A stretch of 26,276 nt of DNA from an uncultured Collinsella sp. (GTDB lineage Bacteria > Actinomycetota > Coriobacteriia > Coriobacteriales > Coriobacteriaceae). Below the pieces are notes generated by a model. The model was given only the letters and a program-made list of their open reading frames with translations. It was not told the DNA's origin and did not search any database. Shown one piece after another: positions 7,601 through 15,426 of the stretch. A program made the translations under genes and the position numbers. Every line of letters begins with the position of its first letter. The first letter of the stretch is position 1. The DNA lies in assembly GCA_938023905.1 (NCBI GenBank), contig CALJCO010000023.1, positions 1 to 26,276 of the forward strand. The letters are read 5' to 3'.

Positions 7601-7782
7601 CCGGCGAGGGCGGCAGCATGGACTTCGACGCCCTGCTCGATCGCGTGGAGGCCGGCATCGCCGAGCGCCTGCGCGAGCTCGAGGCGGGCAACGTTGCCGC
7701 CGTCGACCCGACGTCGGCTCAGGCCGCGCATGCGCGCTGCTCGTATAACCACGAAGGAACGTTTGTAAGGAGGGACGTGTAG
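4612..7782 (+). CDS. addB: AddB/RexB-like subunit: PD-(D/E)XK nuclease of the AddAB double-strand-break resection complex
   Basis: A 1056-aa partner of the AddA helicase encoded 3 nt downstream. Together they should resect double-strand breaks for RecA-dependent repair. The C-terminal RecB-type nuclease domain is clear: SASQIEAYSTCP with C750, GNFVHDVLEHL with H779, GGRIDRVDV with D888, and VVIDYKHRTG with D902 and K904. The N-terminal two thirds are divergent and lack a Walker A motif, unlike B. subtilis AddB but as in RexB-type proteins. The C-terminal Fe-S motif is degenerate: CSYNHEGTFV at 1043-1052, where C-x2-C-x5-C is expected. Residues about 645-680 are an Ala/Asp/Lys-rich linker made of 18-nt tandem repeats. 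The start ATG follows GCGGAGGACC. Function is inferred from domains and from linkage to addA. Confidence 0.88.
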   Translation: MPVRIYTTNAGTDLSDAESALLADLIARHGRAVLLASTFAELDLCRHDAAEAGISLGIDYKTPTSWLRSLWELLGDGRGFVDNLQRQMLFSDMVTRLDDADLQPLSRSQGTVRMLARMARDVLPGVAGTTAERCRGNNCQPEPKSDAEARVFELLRAYAGGLDRRDMVEPCEAADIMADALADNLPACTRAVCVRGITSITHGLLELLSAVANNGGEVVVLLACEQAAMREELAAAFDARGVLFEAAPLREDAVASDAACGTAAQPAFIEVAGPHARAHAYADVIDKLVKAHKESKDDKVAATPADPVRVLVVSARAPQLFGELAARLAARHVAAETAEFTAFSQSIAGRQFTALANLIERMKAADEGAASKTEWWPAPELTDWIYSPLSGADAASARTFDKNMRLSRSKTTAGVKSLLQSVQGQVRGARKAASDENWFKNVPCVISDVFQALWRDKPVTALKAMLAVAEALPDRALGGLDGQARRQAEVALLRHVIDILMNGARALDVSQAATVPVLDDIRTKVDKRSAAYDYETYEVDRAPRAQVRFASLADAAALRPGSYDAVLFADVDLDSYPLSHEEGPLATLTAELDRSGVTLEPAALLRARFGRAIQASRGPVALARVTHDRQARECYPAAVWTELRAHAEATNDAKAADADKAADADKAADDAKAVGADKAKCVGEGDIVRDFDPAAGEGLRRERVTCEAPQHLSDEAIPYLVLRRRDGEGEDAPLVPRLTSASQIEAYSTCPLCWFVSYRVKPQSIDAGFGNMEKGNFVHDVLEHLHARLPQEGMERVTPENLPRAQELLREVFDETLAEHASKRGNEGPLVPLSPVEERQVAEILPQLEGVLAYEAEALTPFAPRYLEFAFNDLNVEYAGWPLGGRIDRVDVDAENRAVVIDYKHRTGVEEFKLADPTVRDEESGAAPIDDPRWLPPHTQTLIYAQAMRRALDLDTRAALYFSTKGGKPALRGAASAELLEEERGDGRIPGLKKGFPGEGGSMDFDALLDRVEAGIAERLRELEAGNVAAVDPTSAQAAHARCSYNHEGTFVRRDV
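6571..6642 (+). repeat. 18-nt tandem repeat inside addB
   Basis: Four in-frame 18-nt units (6571, 6589, 6607 and 6625). The first two are identical, AAGGCCGCTGACGCCGAC; the other two differ at a few bases. They encode KAADAD, KAADAD, KAADDA and KAVGAD, a charged flexible linker before the nuclease domain. Copy number may vary between strains. Confidence 0.9.
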
Positions 7783-7785
7783 ACC

Positions 7786-10700
7786 ATGGATCTTTCGACT
7801 TTGATGCCGCAACAGCTGCAGATCGTCAAAACACTCGACCGTCCGCTGTTTGTCTCGGCGGGCGCCGGTTCGGGCAAGACCTTTACCCTCACGCGCCGCA
7901 TCGTCTACGCGCTCTCGCCCGAATCCGGTCCGTTCGTTGAGCATCTGGACCAGGTGCTCGCCATCACCTTTACCAAGGATGCCGCGGCCGAGATCCGTGA
8001 CCGCGTGCGCCGCGCACTCATCGACGAGGGCATGGACGAGGAGGCCCTGACCGTCGACGATGCGTGGATCTCGACCATTCACGGCATGTGCTCGCGTATC
8101 CTGCGCGCACACGCGTTGGAGCTGGGTATCGATCCCGAGTTCACGGTGCTCACCGATACCGACGAGCTTATGGATCAGGCTGTTGAGCATGTGCTGGGTC
8201 GCGCGACGGCACCCGATACCGCCCCCGAGCTCGCGGCATCGCTCAAGGCCCTCTACGCCTGGTATCCCATGACGGGCGAGGGCGGTCCCTTTGGCGCCGG
8301 CACGACCATCAAGGGTCTGGTGCGCGACCTGCTGGAGCTCTCGAGCCAGCTGCCGGGCGGCATGGACGATGTGTGCGTGGCGCGCGGCCAGGCTGACACT
8401 TCGGCGCTTGCCGACGCCTATCGCGCGGCGTTGGGTGCGAGCAAGGCCGCGACCGAGAAGGCACAAGTGGCACTCGACGCCATCGACGCGTTTGAGGCGA
8501 GCGGCAAAACCATGGAGGATGCGGCGCGGCTCATGATGTCGTGCACCATGCCGCGGGCGAGCAAGGCGTTCCCCAAGGAGCAGGTCGAACTGCTCAAGGC
8601 GGAGGCTGCCGATGCATTTATCAATATCGTGCTTGCCTGCGGTGGCCCGGCGCTCGATGCACTGGTGGGCTTGGCCCGCTCTGTAGAGGCTGAGTACCGC
8701 GCACTGAAGGCTACCCAGTCCGCCCTCGATAATAACGACCTGCTGCGCATGGCCTACGAGGCCCTGCGCGATTACCCGGCCATCCGAGCGGCATACGAGG
8801 GCCGTTTTAAGATGGTCATGATCGACGAGTTCCAGGATACCGACCAGATGCAGGTCGATCTGATCCGTTACCTGACGGGTGCGGGTGAGCGTGCACTGTG
8901 TACCGTGGGCGATGCGCAGCAGTCGATCTATCGCTTCCGCGGCGCCGAGGTCGAGGTCTTCCGTCGCCAGGAGCGCAAGGTGGGCCTGTCTGCCGCGCCC
9001 GAGGCGACTGCCGTGGCCGACGCCCCCGCCGGCGAGCTCGTCAAGCTCGTGCGCAACTTCCGCAGCCACGACGAGGTGCTGCGTTACGTGGCACGCGTCT
9101 TCGATGGCGATGACGGCGGCCTGATGCAGGGCTTTTTGGATCTTGAGGCGAGCGACGGCCGCAAGGACACGCTGGTGGCAGACGCCTCGCGTCGCCAGGC
9201 GCTCTTTGTTGCCGGCGGCAGTATGCAGGAGCGCACACAGGCCAAGGCCCGTGCGATCGCCGAGCGATTCCGCGCGCTTGCCGATGCCGGCCAGCCCCAG
9301 GGCGGCATGGTGCTGCTACTGGGCCGCATGACCAACGCAGGCGTCTACGCACAGGCCTTCCGTGACCAGGGACTCGACTGCGTGATCGCGGGTGGCTCTG
9401 TCTTTGCCCAGGCAGCCGAGGTGCAGACGGTGCGCGCCCTAGTCTGCACGCTCGCCAACCCGGCCGATACGGCGCAGGGCCTTATGCCACTGCTCGCCTC
9501 GCCGATGTTTGCGCTCGGCGCCCAGGAGTTCCTGGCGCTGGCGACCAAGCTCGATAGCGAGACGGGGGAGACCTCGCGCCGCAACATCGATGCGGGCATC
9601 ATGAGCGATTCCGATGTGCCGGGTTTGCAAGACTTGCCGCTCGTGACGCGCGCCCGCGAGGTGCTGCGGTATGCGCTTCGTCGCGTGGGCCGCGATTCGT
9701 TCGCCGCCATCGCGCGCGATACTGTCAATGCCTCCGGCTGGTTTGTGCGTCTGGCACAGCGTGGTCCCGAGGGCAAGGCCATTGCCGCCAACGTGCTTAA
9801 GGCGCTCGATGCCGTGGCCGAGGCGGAGGCCGAGTTCGGTAACTCGCCGCGTTCCATTGCGCTTGCCTTCGACCGCTTCTTGGCGGGCAAGGAGGCCCCG
9901 GGTGCCCTCAACGAGGAGGGCGACGGCGCGGTGCGCATCATGACGGTGCATGCCTCCAAGGGCCTGGAGTATCCGGTCGTGGCGGTTGCGGAGTGCTTTG
10001 GCGTGCGTAAGTCTTCGGGTGCGGCTCAGATGGGGCGTGTCGAGGGCGGAGCGCAGGTCGTGGCGCTGCCGGCACGCTTCGACGGCGTTAAACTCGCGGA
10101 CGGCACGTTCGTGAAGGGCGATGACGTCAAAAAGCAGTTTGAGCACGCGTTTAAGGGCAAGGGCATGTCGCTGTGGCTGCCGCCAGAGCTCATGGAGGAC
10201 GTCTGTGCGACGGGCTCTCCCGCCGAGGCATTTGCCCGCCTGCGTAACGACGACCTGCAGCTTTCGCTCGAGGAGCGGGCTCGCTTGCTCTATGTCGCCA
10301 TGACGCGAGCGCGTGAGCTGGTGATCTTGGCGATGGATGCCGGCGTGAGCCGCGGCAAGGTGACGGCGCCGACCTTCGACGTCGAGACCGATCTGACCTA
10401 TGACGTGCTGCGTCGTATTCTGCCTACCGACGCGCAGGCCTTGCCGCAGCTCGATGCCGACCGCCTGGTGTTCGACAACTCCAAGCCGGGCGACTACGAG
10501 CTCATCTCGCTGGCGGACTTTACGTTTGGCGAGCAGGCGTTTGAGGCCAATGCTTCTCTGGATGCCGAGGGCAGGCTTGTCCGCGGCGATGCGGAGCCGG
10601 AGGGCGCCGGTGCGGATGCCCGCGCCGCCGTTCCCGGCCCTGCCGACCCCGAGCCCGATGCGTTTGAGCTCGTGTATCCCCAGACGGTGGGCGTGCGCAT

Positions 10701-11418
10701 GGGCGCCTGCCCGTATCCGGCGCGCGATTCGTACAGCTACTCGTCAATTGCCGCGGCGCTGCATGCCGAGTCCGAGGACCGTGCCGCCGAGGCACACACG
10801 CCCATGGACGAGGCCGGCGATGATGCGGAGTCGGATGGTTCCGAGATGACGGATGCAGGCGTGGCCGCCGTTGAGCCCGCCGGCAACCCCATGGCGCTGG
10901 GCTCGGCGTTCCATGCCGCCTGCCAGTGGCTGATCGAGATGGGTGCCGATGCGCTGCCCGCCGAGCGTGCCGACGCCCTGGCTCGCCTGTGGCGTCTGAC
11001 GCCGGAACAGCGCGAACGCTTCGACGTTGCCCTGGATCGCTGGCTCAAGTCGGCGGTCCGTGCCGAGCTGCTTGCCTGGCCGTGCGTTCGCGCCGAGGTG
11101 CCGTTCTTTTCGCTGGGCTGCGAGGATGAGGACATCGCTCGCTACGGTGCATATGCCGAGGGCGCCATCGATGCTTTGGCGACGAACCCGGCGGATTCGT
11201 CATGCGCGCTGGTCATCGACTACAAGACGGGCGGCACGCCGGACGAGACGCCGGAACAGCTGCAGGAGAAGCACGCCCTGCAGGCGCGCGTCTACGCTGA
11301 TGTTTTGCACAAGGCGGGCTTTGAGGCCGTGACCGTCAAGTTCGTCCGCGTGGAGCAGCCGGATCCAACCATCTTCGTCGAACCCGCCGAACCTCAAGTG
11401 GTCACCTACAACCTCTAG
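7786..11418 (+). CDS. addA: AddA: UvrD/Rep-type ATP-dependent helicase-nuclease subunit
   Basis: A 1210-aa SF1A helicase with a C-terminal nuclease, close to the usual AddA length. The helicase motifs occur in order. Walker A is SAGAGSGKT (K31) and motif Ia AITFTKDAAAEIRDRV. Walker B is MIDEFQDTD (D347-E348) and motif III GDAQQSIYRFRGAE. RNFRSHDEVL, MTVHASKGLEYPVV (motif V) and LLYVAMTRARELVIL (motif VI) follow. The nuclease has H1043, D1129 in GAIDAL, and D1145-Y-K1147 in VIDYKTG. An Ala/Pro/Asp-rich stretch (about 925-960) links helicase and nuclease. The start ATG has the strong site AAGGAGG, 3 nt after the addB stop, so the two are one operon. With two intact nuclease sites the complex should cut both strands, as in AddAB rather than RecBCD. 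Confidence 0.95.
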   Translation: MDLSTLMPQQLQIVKTLDRPLFVSAGAGSGKTFTLTRRIVYALSPESGPFVEHLDQVLAITFTKDAAAEIRDRVRRALIDEGMDEEALTVDDAWISTIHGMCSRILRAHALELGIDPEFTVLTDTDELMDQAVEHVLGRATAPDTAPELAASLKALYAWYPMTGEGGPFGAGTTIKGLVRDLLELSSQLPGGMDDVCVARGQADTSALADAYRAALGASKAATEKAQVALDAIDAFEASGKTMEDAARLMMSCTMPRASKAFPKEQVELLKAEAADAFINIVLACGGPALDALVGLARSVEAEYRALKATQSALDNNDLLRMAYEALRDYPAIRAAYEGRFKMVMIDEFQDTDQMQVDLIRYLTGAGERALCTVGDAQQSIYRFRGAEVEVFRRQERKVGLSAAPEATAVADAPAGELVKLVRNFRSHDEVLRYVARVFDGDDGGLMQGFLDLEASDGRKDTLVADASRRQALFVAGGSMQERTQAKARAIAERFRALADAGQPQGGMVLLLGRMTNAGVYAQAFRDQGLDCVIAGGSVFAQAAEVQTVRALVCTLANPADTAQGLMPLLASPMFALGAQEFLALATKLDSETGETSRRNIDAGIMSDSDVPGLQDLPLVTRAREVLRYALRRVGRDSFAAIARDTVNASGWFVRLAQRGPEGKAIAANVLKALDAVAEAEAEFGNSPRSIALAFDRFLAGKEAPGALNEEGDGAVRIMTVHASKGLEYPVVAVAECFGVRKSSGAAQMGRVEGGAQVVALPARFDGVKLADGTFVKGDDVKKQFEHAFKGKGMSLWLPPELMEDVCATGSPAEAFARLRNDDLQLSLEERARLLYVAMTRARELVILAMDAGVSRGKVTAPTFDVETDLTYDVLRRILPTDAQALPQLDADRLVFDNSKPGDYELISLADFTFGEQAFEANASLDAEGRLVRGDAEPEGAGADARAAVPGPADPEPDAFELVYPQTVGVRMGACPYPARDSYSYSSIAAALHAESEDRAAEAHTPMDEAGDDAESDGSEMTDAGVAAVEPAGNPMALGSAFHAACQWLIEMGADALPAERADALARLWRLTPEQRERFDVALDRWLKSAVRAELLAWPCVRAEVPFFSLGCEDEDIARYGAYAEGAIDALATNPADSSCALVIDYKTGGTPDETPEQLQEKHALQARVYADVLHKAGFEAVTVKFVRVEQPDPTIFVEPAEPQVVTYNL

Positions 11419-11430
11419 CCCTCAAATAAC

Positions 11431-11493
11431 TTGCGGTGGAATACGGACTGTTTTGGCCAAAAAAGCCGCCAAACTGTCCGCATTTCACCGCAA
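11431..11493. repeat. Imperfect inverted repeat after addA
   Basis: TTGCGGTGGAATACGGAC and following bases (11431-11457) pair with the arm ending TTTCACCGCAA (11468-11493). There are three mismatches, one of them a G-U in RNA, and one bulge. The loop is A-rich. No T tract follows, so it is not a textbook terminator. It starts 13 nt after the addA stop. The 14-mer ATAACTTGCGGTGG at its left edge (11426-11439) also occurs at 341-354, near the M42/mnmA junction. Confidence 0.7.
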
Positions 11494-11594
11494 CTGCGTG
11501 AGTAGCCGTGTGGGTTTGGCTAGGTTCGGGTGCTGTCCGTGCCGTGCGGTAAAATCGTTCAGTCAGAACACGAACCCGCATCGGAGCTCATCAC

Positions 11595-14500
11595 ATGGCA
11601 TTCGTCCATCTGCACAACCACACCGTTTTCTCCATGCTCGACGGCGCAACCCGTATCCAGGATATGGTCAACCGTGCCGTAGAGCTGGGCATGCCCGCCG
11701 TCGCCATTACCGACCACGGCTACATGTATGGCGTGCCCGACCTGGCGCTGGCCTGCGACGCCGTCAACCACAACACGCCCGAGTACAAAACCTGGAGCCA
11801 CGACAAGGCCTTCTTGGAAAAGGATCGCCGCGACGAGCTGGTGGAGCCCGATCCCGAGGAAAACCCGCGCGAGCATGCCCAGTATGTGAAGGACATGGCC
11901 ATGTGGGACGAGAAGGGCAACATCGACGAGCTCAAGCCGCCCCTGGTCATCAAGCCCATCTTTGGCTGCGAGGTCTACTTTACGCCGGACGAGACCCTTG
12001 CCCGCGACCATAAGCCCGAGCTCTACCACATGATCCTTCTGGCCAAGGACCAGGAGGGCTACGTCAACCTGATGCAGACGGTCTCCGAGGCAGCCGTGCA
12101 GGGCTTTTACTACAAGCCCCGCGTGACGCTCGACAACCTGCGCCGCCACGCCAAGGGCATGATCTGCACCAGCGCCTGCATCGCGGGCATCATTCCCAAA
12201 TACATCGACCGCGGTGACATGGAGGGCGCCATCAAGTGGGCCGAGACCTTCCGTGATACCTTCGAACCTGGCGACTTTTATATCGAGATCCAGGAACACG
12301 GCATCACCACCGACAACGGCCTGACCGATGAGCAGATGGACCGCACGCTCATCGACATCGCCAAGCAGGTAGGCGTCAAGGTCATCGCCACCAACGACTT
12401 CCACTACCTGCGCCGCGAGGACGCTCCCGTGCAGGACGTCATCATGTGCATTGGCATGAACGCCAAGGTCGACGATCCCAACCGCATGCGCATGACCGGC
12501 TCGGAGTTTTACATGAAGACCGAGGAGGAAATGCGGGCGATGTTTCCGTATTGCCCCGAGGCCTGCGACAACACGCTCGAGATCGCCGACAAGTGCTACG
12601 TCGAGCTGGACTGGGACTCCATCATCCTGCCGCGCTTCCCGTTGCTCGACCCCGGCGAGACGCACGAGAGTCAGTTCCGCCGCGAGTGCGAGAAGGGCCT
12701 GCGCCAGCACTACGGTGACGACTGGGCCACGCGCGAGATCGGTGGCGTCAACATCAAAGAGCGCTTTGAGTACGAATACAAAGTCATCTGCGACAAGGGC
12801 TTTGCCGCCTACTTTTTGATTGTTGCCGAGTACGTGCAATGGGCCAAGGACAACGGCATTGGCGTCGGCCCCGGCCGTGGCTCGGCTGCCGGCGCTATCG
12901 TCGCCTACGCCATGAACATCACCGCGTTCGATCCGCTCGAGAACGGCCTGATGTTCGAGAGGTTCCTGTCCCCGCAGCGTACCGAGATGCCCGATATCGA
13001 TATGGACTTCGACGATGAGCGGCGCCTCGAGGTCGTGGAGCACGTTCGCCAGCTCTACGGCCCCGAGAAGGTCACCCACGTCATCACCTACTCGACCATT
13101 AAGGCCAAGCAGGCCATCAACGACGCCGCTCGCGTCCTGGACTACCCGGTCTACATGGGCCAGCGTCTGTCCAAGATGGTCTCGAGCGACCCCAAGGTCA
13201 AGCTCAAGCAGGTGCTCGAAAAGCAACCCGGCAAAGAGGACCTGTTTAACCCCGATTTTGCCGAGGCATATAAAAAGGACGACGCCGCCCGCCGCATCAT
13301 CGACACGGCGCTCTCAATCGAGGGCCTCACCCGTGGCGAGGGCGTGCACGCGTGCGCCGTTCTGATCTGCCGCGACCCCGTCAACGAGCACGTGCCCACC
13401 AAGCTCGACACCAAGGGCGGCGTCGAGATTACCCAGTACGAGGGCCATACCGTTGCCGACATGGGCCTGCTCAAGATGGACTTCTTGGGCCTGCGCACGC
13501 TGACTGTTATCTCCAAGGCAAAGGCAAACATCAAGAAGAACTTCGGCATCGACATCAAAGAGGAAGAGATTCCCTTTGACGACCCCGAGATCTTTAAGCT
13601 CATGGGTTCCGGCCACACCGCCGGCGTCTTTCAGGTCGAGTCCGCCGGCATGACGGCCACGATCAAGAACATGAAGCCCACCGAGTACAAGCACGTCGTG
13701 GCATTGATCGCTCTGTACCGCCCGGGCCCGCTGGGCGCCGGCATGGTCTCGTCCTACATCAACCGTATGAACGGCAAGGAACCGGCGGTTTCCTACGACG
13801 ACCGCCTGGACGACATCCTGGGCGAAACCTACGGCACCATGGTCTACCAGGAGCAGGTTATGCTCATCTCCGTCGAGATGTGCGGCTTCTCCAAGGGCGA
13901 ATCGGACTCGCGTATCCGTAAACCCGTGGCTAAGAAAAAGATCAAGCTGCTCACGTCGACGGTGCTGCACTGGGAGGATGGCTCGGACGAGACCACCTAC
14001 GACCACTGGATGAACGGCGCTATCAAGAACAACTACACGCGCGAGGTCGCCCAGAAGATTTGGGACGATGTTCTCGAGTTCGCATCTTACGCCTTTAACA
14101 AGTCGCACTCCGCCGGCTACGCCATCCTGGTTATGCAGACGGCGTGGCTCAAGGCGCACTATCCGCACGAGTACATGGCGGCCGTTCTGACGTCCTACAC
14201 GGGCAAGACCGACAAGATCGTTCATTACGTCTCGGCGTGCCGTCACGACGGCATCCCCGTGCTTTCGCCAGATGTCAATGAGTCCGGTACCGAGTTCACG
14301 GCTACCAAGGAGGGCGTGCGCTTTGGTCTGGCCGGCATCCGCGGCGTGGGCACCGGCGTGGCGCAGGCGATTATCGCCGAGCGCGAGGCGGGCGGTCCGT
14401 TTAAGACGCTGCACGATTTTGTCGAGCGCGTGGACTCGAGCCAGGCCAACCGCCGCGTGATCGAATCGCTCATCAAGGCAGGCGCCTTCGACTCCACGGG

Positions 14501-15398
14501 GTATCCGCGTCGCCAGATGATGCACTTTGTGGACAAGAACAACCCCGAGAACATCATCGATGCCGCGGTAAAGCGCCAGAAGGATCGCGCGAGCGGCCAG
14601 ACGTCGTTCTTCGATATGTTTGGCGACGTTGAGGGCTCGGGCTTTGAGGTGAGCGTGCCCGATCCGGATGGCCAGGAATGGGACCGCCACCTTAAGTTGA
14701 GTCAGGAGAAGGAGGTTCTGGGCATCTATGTCTCGGACCACCCGCTGCGCCCGTTTGAGTATGCACTAGCCAAGGCGCGTGACTTCTCGTTCTCGCAGAT
14801 CGACACCGGCTACGAAGTTCAGAATCCTACGGGCGGCACCATCAACCAGGAAATTCCCGAGGGCAAGGCGCTGTGGTGGGCCGGCATGGTCTCGAGCGTG
14901 TCCAAGCGCGTGACCAAAAACGGTGACCCCATGGGCATCGTGCAGCTCGAGGACATGGAAGGCGAGGCCACCGTCGTCGTGTTCCCCAAGACCTATAAAG
15001 AGGCCGAGGGGTACCTGTACGGCGAGGTCGATCCCGAGACCGGCGCGCAGCTGTCCGATGCCTTTGTGCGCATTAAGGGCAAGCTCGAGCGCTCGGACCG
15101 CGGCGACCAGATCATCGCGCAGGAGATCGTGCCGCTCGAGCTCAACGAGGAGAACAACAAGCCCAAGGTGTTTGAGGTCATGGTGCCCAACAGCCGCTTT
15201 AGCCAGGGCAATATGGCGCGCCTGGCCACGGTGCTCACCGCTAACCCGGGCGGCGACCGCGTGGAGATCTTTATCGAGCAGGTGGACGGGCGCGTGCTGC
15301 GTGCCGAGGTACCTGCCAAGGTCAACGCGCGTTCGATTCCGCTGCTGGCCGAGGCCAAGGCCATTGTGGGTAACCAGGGTCGCGTGACGGTGATCTAA
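11595..15398 (+). CDS. dnaE: DNA polymerase III alpha subunit
   Basis: The catalytic subunit of the replicative polymerase, 1267 aa. The N-terminal PHP domain begins HLHNHTVFS (H5, H7, H9) and TDHG (40-42). The polymerase core has GPGRGSAAGA, the catalytic pair D467 and D469 in MPDIDMDF, and D629 in KMDFLGLRTLT. Tandem helix-hairpin-helix elements (GIRGVGTGVAQAI, about 910-945) and an OB domain (MGIVQLEDMEGEATVVVFP, about 1110-1135) follow. It is longer than E. coli DnaE (1160 aa), partly because of a charged insert of about 60 residues in the PHP domain (about 57-118). The start ATG follows a modest CGGAGCT. TAAAAT at 11550-11555 is a possible -10. The length and C-terminal OB domain favour DnaE1 over error-prone DnaE2. 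It is 28 nt upstream of the SNF2 gene and probably co-transcribed with it. Confidence 0.96.
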   Translation: MAFVHLHNHTVFSMLDGATRIQDMVNRAVELGMPAVAITDHGYMYGVPDLALACDAVNHNTPEYKTWSHDKAFLEKDRRDELVEPDPEENPREHAQYVKDMAMWDEKGNIDELKPPLVIKPIFGCEVYFTPDETLARDHKPELYHMILLAKDQEGYVNLMQTVSEAAVQGFYYKPRVTLDNLRRHAKGMICTSACIAGIIPKYIDRGDMEGAIKWAETFRDTFEPGDFYIEIQEHGITTDNGLTDEQMDRTLIDIAKQVGVKVIATNDFHYLRREDAPVQDVIMCIGMNAKVDDPNRMRMTGSEFYMKTEEEMRAMFPYCPEACDNTLEIADKCYVELDWDSIILPRFPLLDPGETHESQFRRECEKGLRQHYGDDWATREIGGVNIKERFEYEYKVICDKGFAAYFLIVAEYVQWAKDNGIGVGPGRGSAAGAIVAYAMNITAFDPLENGLMFERFLSPQRTEMPDIDMDFDDERRLEVVEHVRQLYGPEKVTHVITYSTIKAKQAINDAARVLDYPVYMGQRLSKMVSSDPKVKLKQVLEKQPGKEDLFNPDFAEAYKKDDAARRIIDTALSIEGLTRGEGVHACAVLICRDPVNEHVPTKLDTKGGVEITQYEGHTVADMGLLKMDFLGLRTLTVISKAKANIKKNFGIDIKEEEIPFDDPEIFKLMGSGHTAGVFQVESAGMTATIKNMKPTEYKHVVALIALYRPGPLGAGMVSSYINRMNGKEPAVSYDDRLDDILGETYGTMVYQEQVMLISVEMCGFSKGESDSRIRKPVAKKKIKLLTSTVLHWEDGSDETTYDHWMNGAIKNNYTREVAQKIWDDVLEFASYAFNKSHSAGYAILVMQTAWLKAHYPHEYMAAVLTSYTGKTDKIVHYVSACRHDGIPVLSPDVNESGTEFTATKEGVRFGLAGIRGVGTGVAQAIIAEREAGGPFKTLHDFVERVDSSQANRRVIESLIKAGAFDSTGYPRRQMMHFVDKNNPENIIDAAVKRQKDRASGQTSFFDMFGDVEGSGFEVSVPDPDGQEWDRHLKLSQEKEVLGIYVSDHPLRPFEYALAKARDFSFSQIDTGYEVQNPTGGTINQEIPEGKALWWAGMVSSVSKRVTKNGDPMGIVQLEDMEGEATVVVFPKTYKEAEGYLYGEVDPETGAQLSDAFVRIKGKLERSDRGDQIIAQEIVPLELNEENNKPKVFEVMVPNSRFSQGNMARLATVLTANPGGDRVEIFIEQVDGRVLRAEVPAKVNARSIPLLAEAKAIVGNQGRVTVI

Positions 15399-15426
15399 GC
15401 TACCCCGGGTGAGATTGGAGGAAGTG

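Noticed and set aside
6865..9069. 734-codon minus-strand ORF over the end of addB and start of addA
   Set aside because: It is antisense to two genes with complete domain motifs, and its His/Arg/Leu-rich protein shows no recognisable domain. Long antisense frames are expected in high-GC DNA.
11559..13226. 555-codon minus-strand ORF opposite dnaE
   Set aside because: Same antisense effect; low-complexity Val/Leu/Gly/His composition with no family resemblance.
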